The notes below the pieces were generated by a model. That model was not told where the DNA came from and ran no database searches. It worked only from the letters and a program-made list of their open reading frames with translations. From an uncultured Verrucomicrobia subdivision 3 bacterium (GTDB lineage Bacteria > Verrucomicrobiota > Verrucomicrobiia > Limisphaerales > UBA11358): a stretch of 6,807 nt of DNA. Made by a program: the position numbers and the translations under genes. How positions within the stretch are numbered: position 1 is the first letter of the stretch; the number at the start of each line of letters is the position of its first letter. This document shows, piece after piece, positions 1 through 4,956 of the stretch. The stretch lies in NCBI GenBank assembly GCA_903861445.1, contig CAIOUK010000213.1, forward strand, positions 1 to 6,807. Reading direction: 5' to 3'.

Positions 1-719
1 CCATTGTGAAATTTTTCAGCGACGCGGAAAAAGCCGCGCTCACGACGAAGTTGAAAATCGAAGAAGGTGATTTGATTTTGTTTGCCGCCGATCAATGGCT
101 GAACGCCTGCGAAATCCTCGGCAAGATTCGTTTGTATTGCGCCGACGTTTTGAAGACGCAAGGCAAGCTGACCATTCCTGCCGACCAGTTTAATTTTCTC
201 TGGGTTGTAGAATTTCCGCTGCTCGGGTTTGACCGCGAGAACAACCGCTGGTATTCCAGCCATCACCCATTCACCGCGCCGGTGAAGGAAGATATTGCGT
301 TGCTCAAGACCGATCCGAAAAAAGTTCGCGGCCAGCATTACGACATCGTCGTCAACGGCGTGGAGCTTGGCGGCGGCTCGATTCGTATTCATCAGCCCGA
401 CGTGCAGAAAACCATTTTCGAGGAGCTGCTCGCCATTCCGCCGGAAGAAACCAAGCTGCGTTTCGGGTATATGCTCGAAGCGTTTCGCTACGGCGCTCCG
501 CCGCACGGCGGCATCGCGCTCGGCTTCGACCGGTTGATTGCGATTCTCTGCGGCACGCCGAGCATCCGCGACGTCATCGCCTTCCCGAAGACGGCGAAAG
601 GCACTTGCATGATGACGGATTCACCCAGCCCAGTTTCGCCGAAGCAATTGCGCGACCTTTACATCGAGGTGAAAGGCAAGAAGCCGGAAGTGTTGGCGGT
701 GCCGGCCAAGCCGCAATAA
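1..719 (+). CDS. aspS: Aspartyl-tRNA synthetase, C-terminal part (5' end outside window)
   Basis: Charges tRNA-Asp with aspartate in the cytoplasm (class II synthetase). The reading frame is open to the left edge, so the GTG at 6 is an internal Val codon, not the start; about 238 residues of an expected ~590 are present. Counting from that Val, residues 1-50 are the end of the GAD insertion domain typical of bacterial AspRS (the GDLILFAAD stretch). Then come the FLWVVEFPLL strand, the HHPFTAP motif (86-92), the ELGGGSIRIH active-site segment (120-129), and class II motif 3, GIALGFDRL (169-177), whose Arg176 contacts ATP. The RDVIAFPKT signature (188-196) and an ordinary C-terminal tail follow. 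All align well with Escherichia coli AspRS from memory. The hydrolase gene follows within 7-13 bases, so the two are probably co-transcribed. Only the tRNA specificity (Asp only, or Asp/Asn) cannot be judged from this part. Confidence 0.97.
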   Translation, partial: IVKFFSDAEKAALTTKLKIEEGDLILFAADQWLNACEILGKIRLYCADVLKTQGKLTIPADQFNFLWVVEFPLLGFDRENNRWYSSHHPFTAPVKEDIALLKTDPKKVRGQHYDIVVNGVELGGGSIRIHQPDVQKTIFEELLAIPPEETKLRFGYMLEAFRYGAPPHGGIALGFDRLIAILCGTPSIRDVIAFPKTAKGTCMMTDSPSPVSPKQLRDLYIEVKGKKPEVLAVPAKPQ

Positions 720-732
720 CGTCGGCGTGATT

Positions 733-1563
733 ATGTTGGACTGGAGAAAACTACGCCGGTCTTTTGTCCGCTTGTTGCAACTGTTTGTCATCGCGTATTT
801 GTTCGTCCTTCTGGTGGTGCTAATTTTTCAGCGCCGCCTGATTTATATTCCGACCAAAATTCCCGGCAACGCGATTGAATCCGTCGCCGCCGAACATGGC
901 TTTGCGCCGTGGAAAAATTCCGCCGGCGAAATCATCGGTTGGAAGATGCTGGCGAAAACCAACGCCACTGCCAGCGTGCTTATCGTCCACGGTAACGCTG
1001 GTTGTGCGTTGAGCCGCGATTATCTTGCGCAGCCGATTCATGACGCTGGAAACGTGGACGTTTTTGTCTTGGAATATCCCGGTTACGGTGCGCGCTCCGA
1101 TTCGCCAAGCAAAACCAGTTTCATCGCCGTCGCCGAGGACGCGTTTCAACGGTTACCGAAAAATCTGCCGCGCTTTGTCGTCAGCGAATCCATCGGCGCA
1201 GGGGTGGCGTGTGAGCTTGCGAAGGCGCATCCGCAAGAGGTCGCGGGCATGGCGTTGTTTGTGCCTTATCACAATCTCGCGTCGGTGGCGCAGCGGCAGA
1301 TGTGGTTTCTGCCCACTTATTTTCTGTTGCTCGACCGCTTCAATCCGGAGGAATGTCTGCGGAATTATCATGGCCCGGTGAAATTTGCCATTGCAGAAAA
1401 AGATGAAATCATCGGCGCCGCTTCCGGGCTGCGACTGGCAAACGGCTACGCCGGCCCGAAGGAATTACAGGTCTTCCCCAGTGCGCAACATAATGAAATT
1501 GCGGAACAGCCGCTGGCGTGGTGGCACGAGGTTTTCAACTTCTGGCAGCAGAATAAAAAATAG
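733..1563 (+). CDS. Membrane-anchored alpha/beta hydrolase (BEM46/ABHD17-like)
   Basis: Predicted serine hydrolase of 276 residues with a single N-terminal membrane anchor (about residues 14-31, preceded by a basic WRKLRR stretch), so the catalytic domain probably faces the periplasm. The domain shows the oxyanion-side motif HGNAG (86-90), the YPGYG turn (115-119), a nucleophile elbow with Ser153, an acid at Asp224 (EKDE) and His253 (SAQHNE), giving a complete Ser-Asp-His triad in the right order. The first Gly of the usual G-x-S-x-G elbow is Ser here (S-E-S-I-G). The substrate is unknown; family members include thioesterases and peptidases. Start: I prefer ATG 733, but GTG 727, two codons upstream in the same frame, is possible; neither has a clear SD. 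It lies directly behind aspS and is probably read from the same transcript. Its last codons and stop overlap the terminator of the converging operon. Confidence 0.87.
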   Translation: MLDWRKLRRSFVRLLQLFVIAYLFVLLVVLIFQRRLIYIPTKIPGNAIESVAAEHGFAPWKNSAGEIIGWKMLAKTNATASVLIVHGNAGCALSRDYLAQPIHDAGNVDVFVLEYPGYGARSDSPSKTSFIAVAEDAFQRLPKNLPRFVVSESIGAGVACELAKAHPQEVAGMALFVPYHNLASVAQRQMWFLPTYFLLLDRFNPEECLRNYHGPVKFAIAEKDEIIGAASGLRLANGYAGPKELQVFPSAQHNEIAEQPLAWWHEVFNFWQQNKK

Positions 1564-1591
1564 GCGCGACGCCGTTGCCGGCACCGCGCCT
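1555..1591 (-). terminator. Intrinsic terminator of the minus-strand pirin-VOC-DoxX-flavodoxin operon
   Basis: AGGCGCG (1562-1568) pairs perfectly with CGCGCCT (1585-1591). Inside, GCCG (1571-1574) pairs with CGGC (1579-1582) around a TTGC loop, separated from the outer stem by a symmetric AC/AC internal loop. Read on the minus strand, the stem is followed by A and then six T (complement of A 1555-1560). This is a textbook Rho-independent terminator about 18 bases after the flavodoxin stop codon. On the plus strand the hairpin has no T-run after it, so it is directional, though the stem may still stabilise the end of the hydrolase mRNA. Confidence 0.85.
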
Positions 1592-1608
1592 GTGAAAGAA
1601 GCCCCCGC

Positions 1609-2181
1609 TTATTTCTTCAACTTCAACGCGTATTCCGCGACGCGTTTGCCGAGAATTTCACCCGTCAGTTTGTCGCCTTCGCTCGGTGCCACGTCCGGCG
1701 ATTCCTGGCCGGCCTGCGCCATCACGCCGCTGTTGCTGCCTAGGCGGTTGACGCCATTCGGCTGCAATGGCATTTCCGGTTGGCCAATCCAAATCATGCC
1801 TTGCTGCATCGCCAGGGTGAAAAGATAATGCAGCGTGCTCAACTTATCACCGCTCGGGCTCATCGAAACGGTGAAGCCGGCGGCAATCTTGTCTTTCCAC
1901 GCCGAACTGAACCAACGCCCGGCAGTGGCATCGGCGAAGGCCTTGAATTGCGCGCTCGGTCCGCCCATGTAGGTCGGCGTGCCGAAAATAATGGCGTCGC
2001 TCGCGTCGAGTTGCGCGAACACGGCGTCGTTTTTGTAACGGCCTTTGACAATGTCATCACCGCTGATGGCGATGAGGTTGGTTTTGACGCCGGCGATGGC
2101 CGCCGCGCCTTGGTGAACGGCTTCGGCGAGTTTGGTGGTGTGACCGGAGCCGCTGAAGTAGATGATGGATACGGTTGGCAT
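1609..2181 (-). CDS. Flavodoxin-fold NAD(P)H-dependent (quinone) oxidoreductase
   Basis: Predicted FMN-binding flavoprotein of 190 residues, the size of the WrbA/NAD(P)H:quinone oxidoreductase group, acting in the cytoplasm. After the first beta strand comes the FMN phosphate-binding loop SGSGHTT (10-16). The second FMN loop is GTPTYMGGPSAQFKAF (67-82), which contacts the isoalloxazine ring, and a third conserved stretch, SPSGDKLSTL, lies near 108-117, followed by NRLGS toward the C-terminus. The family reduces quinones by two electrons, avoiding semiquinone radicals. It lacks the WrbA-type Y-S-M-Y-G-H loop, so I do not call it wrbA. It is the last gene of the operon, 51 bases after the DoxX gene and just before the terminator. 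The start ATG 2181 is preceded by a weak purine stretch (AAGAAAG). Quinone as the real substrate is inferred from family and neighbours. Confidence 0.9.
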   Translation of the reverse strand: MPTVSIIYFSGSGHTTKLAEAVHQGAAAIAGVKTNLIAISGDDIVKGRYKNDAVFAQLDASDAIIFGTPTYMGGPSAQFKAFADATAGRWFSSAWKDKIAAGFTVSMSPSGDKLSTLHYLFTLAMQQGMIWIGQPEMPLQPNGVNRLGSNSGVMAQAGQESPDVAPSEGDKLTGEILGKRVAEYALKLKK

Positions 2182-2232
2182 AATTTTATTTCTTTCTTGG
2201 TTTGGGTTGAGTCGGGCAAAAATATGGACGGT

Positions 2233-2607
2233 TTAGTTCTTAATCAGGCCGGCAAACGCGGCGCGCTTTTGCCACAGCAAAAACAGTGCAAGCACGGCGA
2301 CGGTGCAAGCGAACGGCAGACCTTCGCGGTTCAGAAAAATGTGGAAGCACAAAATATTCACGATCACCGGGCCGAGAAATAAAAGGCCAAGCGCGGTGAA
2401 GCGTCCGCTCAACACCAGCAGTCCGCCGGCAATCTGGGTGACAGCCACGACGTAAAAGTAATGGCTCATGAACAGCGACTTCATGAAATCACCCGCCAGT
2501 CCGGCCGGCGGCGGCGGCATCGGGATGAAGTGCAGGAAGGCGTTGGAGCCGAACACGACGAAGACGAGTCCGAGCAGGATGCGGGCGATGAGGGTGATGG
2601 TTTTCAT
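2233..2607 (-). CDS. DoxX-family small integral membrane protein
   Basis: A 124-residue hydrophobic protein with four predicted transmembrane helices (about 5-25, 49-67, 71-92 and 98-113). This is the size and layout of the DoxX/DoxD-like family, with the typical N-terminal R-I-L-L-G-L-V-F-V-V-F-G-S-N helix and the G-L-L-V-L-S-G-R-F-T-A-L-G segment joining helices 2 and 3. The biochemical role of DoxX proteins in such clusters is not settled. Relatives include CatD and MhqP of Bacillus subtilis, encoded beside ring-cleaving dioxygenases and induced by catechol or quinones, and DoxX was first linked to membrane quinone-coupled oxidation. The gene lies 20 bases after the VOC gene and is part of the same operon. 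The ATG at 2607 has an A-rich leader without SD. An acidic/Pro-rich loop (MPPPPAG, 30-36) separates helices 1 and 2. Confidence 0.87.
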   Translation of the reverse strand: MKTITLIARILLGLVFVVFGSNAFLHFIPMPPPPAGLAGDFMKSLFMSHYFYVVAVTQIAGGLLVLSGRFTALGLLFLGPVIVNILCFHIFLNREGLPFACTVAVLALFLLWQKRAAFAGLIKN

Positions 2608-2627
2608 TTTTTATTTTTGTTGGTTGT

Positions 2628-3131
2628 TTAGTTTGTTTTTTCGGTGAGCAGTGAATTCAAATCCAGCGGCTGTGTGACCATCGCCAGCCCGCCGTCGGCG
2701 GTGCGTGGCCATTGGTTTTGTGGCTTGTCCCAGTAAAGCTCCACGCCGTTGCCGTCCGGGTCGCGGAGATAAATTGCCTCGCTCACGCCGTGGTCGGCTG
2801 CGCCTTCCAGCGGAATTTCCGCGTGGAGCAGACGTTGCAAGGCATCGGCGAGTTCGGCGCGCGTCGGATACAAAATGGCAACGTGATAAAGTCCGGTAGC
2901 GTTGGGCGGTGGTGGCGAACCGCCCGCGCTTTCCCAAGTGTTCAGGCCGATGTGATGATGGTAGCCACCCGCGGACAGAAATGCCGCATTGCGTCCAAAA
3001 CGCTGCGTGACTTGGAAGCCCAGCACATCGCGATAAAACGCCAGCGCGCGTTCAAGGTCGGCCACTTTCAGATGAACGTGACCGATACGCACCTGCGAAT
3101 TCGGCGGCAATGGTTTTTGCGGCTGGTTCAT
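2628..3131 (-). CDS. VOC-family (glyoxalase/CatE-like extradiol) dioxygenase
   Basis: A single-domain vicinal-oxygen-chelate protein of 167 residues. Numbered from ATG 3131, the first beta-alpha-beta-beta-beta module starts with RIGHVHLKV (15-23) and LERALAFYRDVLGF (26-39). A His cluster GGYHHHIGLNTW (55-66) follows. The second module starts with GLYHVAILYP (80-89, His83) and ends with DPDGNGVELYWDKP, in which Glu131 is the expected metal ligand. The His/His/Glu set fits a divalent-metal enzyme such as a catechol 2,3-dioxygenase of the CatE/MhqO type; the ADHGVSEAIYLRDPDGNG stretch is characteristic of that group. Substrate identity is inferred; hydrolytic or isomerase VOC activities are alternatives. 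The ATG is two bases after the pirin stop, so translational coupling is likely. An in-frame TTG at 3137 overlaps the pirin stop and is less likely as the start. The classical CatE has two modules-pairs and is longer; this is the short form. Confidence 0.88.
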   Translation of the reverse strand: MNQPQKPLPPNSQVRIGHVHLKVADLERALAFYRDVLGFQVTQRFGRNAAFLSAGGYHHHIGLNTWESAGGSPPPPNATGLYHVAILYPTRAELADALQRLLHAEIPLEGAADHGVSEAIYLRDPDGNGVELYWDKPQNQWPRTADGGLAMVTQPLDLNSLLTEKTN

Positions 3132-3133
3132 AG

Positions 3134-3829
3134 TCAATTCAGGTCGAACAGCAAAACCTGTGACGGTTTGCTGGCGGTTATGTTCAAAGATTTTTCTTCG
3201 CTCACGGCCACGGCATCACCGCCGGAAAGTTTCGTGCCGCTGACCGTCACTTCACCTTCCGCGACGTGCAGCCACGCGTGACGATCCTTTGCCAGCGAGT
3301 GATTCACGCTCTGGCCGGCGTCCAGCTTGCCGAGCAACAGCTCCGCGTCTTGATGAATTTCAAACGAACCATCGCGGCCGGTCTTGCTGGCGACGAGATA
3401 CAGCTTGCCGGTTTCGGCCTTGGTAAAATTTCGTTCGGCGTAGCGGGGCTTCACGCCTTTGGTGTCCGGCTTGATCCAGATTTGCAACAGGCGCGTCGCC
3501 TCGGTTTTTGACGGGTTGAACTCACTGTGTTCTACGCCGGAACCGGCGGCCATGTATTGAAATTCGCCGGGCTTGATGACGCGACCGTTGCCAATCGAAT
3601 CGCGATGTTCGAGCGCGCCGCTCAAAACGTAGCTGATGATTTCCATGTCGCGATGCGGGTGCGTGCCGAAACCCATGCCAGGCAGGATGAGATCGTCGTT
3701 GATGACGCGCAGGCTGCGGAAGCCGAGCCATTGCGGGTCGTAATAGTCCGCGAAGCTGAAGGTGAAATAACTGTCCAGCCAGCCGTGGTTGACGTGGCCG
3801 CGTTCATTGGAGCGTCGAATCGTTTTCAT
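3134..3829 (-). CDS. Pirin-family protein (YhhW-like quercetin 2,3-dioxygenase)
   Basis: A 231-residue bicupin, exactly the length I recall for Escherichia coli YhhW and closely similar to it from the first residues (RRSNERGHVNHGWLDSY, FSFADYYDP). The N-terminal cupin keeps all four metal ligands: His57 and His59 in GTHPHRDME, and His101 and Glu103 in GVEHSEFNP. The C-terminal cupin (about 130-231) ends with the conserved SQVLLFDLN. YhhW-type pirins bind a divalent metal and have quercetinase activity in vitro; their true substrate is usually unknown, and a general aromatic or flavonol oxygenation is plausible here. I place the start at ATG 3829 because family similarity begins there; an in-frame codon at 3901 would add 24 unrelated residues and run across the regulator's operator. 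It is the first gene of the minus-strand operon and is divergent from the LysR gene. Confidence 0.93.
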   Translation of the reverse strand: MKTIRRSNERGHVNHGWLDSYFTFSFADYYDPQWLGFRSLRVINDDLILPGMGFGTHPHRDMEIISYVLSGALEHRDSIGNGRVIKPGEFQYMAAGSGVEHSEFNPSKTEATRLLQIWIKPDTKGVKPRYAERNFTKAETGKLYLVASKTGRDGSFEIHQDAELLLGKLDAGQSVNHSLAKDRHAWLHVAEGEVTVSGTKLSGGDAVAVSEEKSLNITASKPSQVLLFDLN

Positions 3830-3886
3830 GCCGACACTATGCGCGCTGTTCGTGATTTGCGGAAATACCATGTTGCTTGCCTGACC

Positions 3887-3901
3887 ATGCTTATTAGGCA
3901 T
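3887..3901. promoter_or_regulatory. Candidate LysR-type operator (T-N11-A dyad)
   Basis: ATGCTTATTAGGCAT is an interrupted palindrome with six of seven base pairs matching around a central T (3894). T3888 and A3900 are separated by 11 bases, the spacing of the standard LysR-type binding box. It lies 13 bases before the LysR start and about 58 bases upstream of the pirin start, in the divergent gap, where the recognition site of a LysR protein controlling both itself and its target is normally found. The site is seen directly; its binding by this regulator is inferred. Confidence 0.55.
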
Positions 3902-3904
3902 ACT

Positions 3905-3910
3905 GGAAAG
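3905..3910 (+). promoter_or_regulatory. Ribosome binding site supporting the LysR start
   Basis: GGAAAG lies three bases before ATG 3914. The spacing is short, but it is the best SD-like element near any start in this window. Together with the family N-terminus MELRHLRYF it fixes the regulator's start at 3914 and not in the long in-frame extension upstream. Confidence 0.45.
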
Positions 3911-3913
3911 CGC

Positions 3914-4816
3914 ATGGAACTACGTCATCTCCGTTACTTCGCCGCCGTGGCCGAGGAAGAAAATGTTTCCAGGGCGGCGCTGAAGCTGCATGTTTCGCAG
4001 CCGGGCATCAGCCGGCAAATCCGCGATCTCGAAGCGGAAATCGGCTTTCCGTTGTTCGAGCGCAGCGCGAAAGCGTTGCGACTGACGGCGGCGGGCAAAG
4101 TTTTTCTGACCGAGGCGTGGGAAGTATTATTGCACGCGACGGCGGCTGTGAAAAAAGCGCGTGAAGTTGCCAAAGGTCGTAGCGGCGAAATCCACGTCGG
4201 CTATGCGCCGTCGCTCACGGTGCAGATTTTGCCGCTGCTGCTGCGGGCGTTTCAGGGCGAGTTTCCGCAGGTGCGCGTGGCGCTGCATGATTTGTCTTCG
4301 GAAGAAATGCTCACGCAACTCGGCAGCCGGAAATTGCAAGTCGCGCTCACGGTGCGGCCGCCGGCAAAACTGTTGCGCGGGCTTGCCTTTGTGGAACTGG
4401 CGCGTTACGCGATGGTCGTGGCGGTCGCGCCGGGACATCGGTTGGCGAAGCTGAAAGCCATCACGCTCGCGCAGGTCGCGCCGGAACCGTTGATTGGTTT
4501 GAACCGGAAGGATTATCCCGAATATCATGCGGAGACCAAGAAACTGTTTGCCGCCATCGGTCGCAAACCGAATTTTGCCGAGGAACACGAGGGCGGCACC
4601 GGCATCGTCGCCGCCGTGGAAGCTGGTCGCGGCCTTGCGCTGGTGCCGAGCAGCCTCGCGTGCATCGTCGGCACGCGGGTGAAATTGATTCCGCTGAAGC
4701 CGGCGCTGCCGCCGATTCGCATGGGCGCGTTGTGGCTAAAAGAAAACAACGCGGAATTGATGAAGAAATTTGTCGCAGCGGCAACCAGCGCCGGCTTTGA
4801 TTCCAAACCAGTTTGA
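3914..4816 (+). CDS. LysR-family transcriptional regulator (CatM/BenM-like)
   Basis: A 300-residue DNA-binding regulator of normal LysR length. The winged helix-turn-helix is at about residues 3-60 (SRAALKLHVSQPGISRQIRDLEAE, with the PLFER and LTAAG motifs), a linker helix covers 65-88, and the effector-binding domain runs from GEIHVGYAPS (91-100) to about 295. It contains VAPGHRLA (171-178) and the GRGLALVPSS segment (238-247). The opening MELRHLRYF is typical of the CatM/BenM/CbnR branch, whose known members respond to aromatic ring-cleavage products such as muconate; the effector here is unknown. It is divergent from the pirin operon with an 84-base gap that contains a T-N11-A dyad, the classic arrangement of a LysR activator with its target. 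The frame stays open upstream to 3527, but that part is antisense to the pirin gene. No intrinsic terminator is visible after it. Confidence 0.94.
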   Translation: MELRHLRYFAAVAEEENVSRAALKLHVSQPGISRQIRDLEAEIGFPLFERSAKALRLTAAGKVFLTEAWEVLLHATAAVKKAREVAKGRSGEIHVGYAPSLTVQILPLLLRAFQGEFPQVRVALHDLSSEEMLTQLGSRKLQVALTVRPPAKLLRGLAFVELARYAMVVAVAPGHRLAKLKAITLAQVAPEPLIGLNRKDYPEYHAETKKLFAAIGRKPNFAEEHEGGTGIVAAVEAGRGLALVPSSLACIVGTRVKLIPLKPALPPIRMGALWLKENNAELMKKFVAAATSAGFDSKPV

Positions 4817-4855
4817 TCTGGCTCGGGCGAAACCGCTGTGTCCGCTAAAATGTTA

Positions 4856-4883
4856 TTGCCACTGCCCTAGTCTCGCGTATTAT
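4856..4883 (+). promoter_or_regulatory. Sigma70-like promoter of fusA
   Basis: TTGCCA (4856-4861) and TATTAT (4878-4883) each match the sigma70 consensus in five of six positions, with 16 bases between them. Transcription would start near 4890 and give a leader of about 65-70 bases before the EF-G start. The position, in the 140-base gap after the LysR gene, suits an independently transcribed fusA. Confidence 0.6.
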
Positions 4884-4956
4884 CCACGCTCCATTTCAAC
4901 TGTAATGGCGGAGTTTCTTGTGAAATTTCCAAAAATACAAAGTGGAAAATAAATTT

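Noticed and set aside
1780..2382. Plus-strand open frame of 200 codons across the flavodoxin and DoxX genes
   Set aside because: It is a shadow of two well-supported minus-strand genes and has no recognisable domain.
3830..3901. Longer pirin start 24 codons upstream
   Set aside because: The extra residues match nothing in the family, cross the likely operator, and the ATG at 3829 gives exactly the length of YhhW.
3877..3904. TTGCCT-N16-CATACT as a promoter for the LysR gene
   Set aside because: Transcription would start only about three bases before the ATG and exclude the GGAAAG element; the -10 match is modest. No confident promoter for either divergent transcript could be fixed by eye.
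3527..3913. In-frame upstream extension of the LysR gene
   Set aside because: It would be antisense to the pirin gene and add 129 unrelated residues; the family N-terminus MELRHLRYF begins at ATG 3914.
4808..4821. CCAG/CTGG hairpin at the end of the LysR gene as a terminator
   Set aside because: The stem has only four base pairs and no T-run follows.
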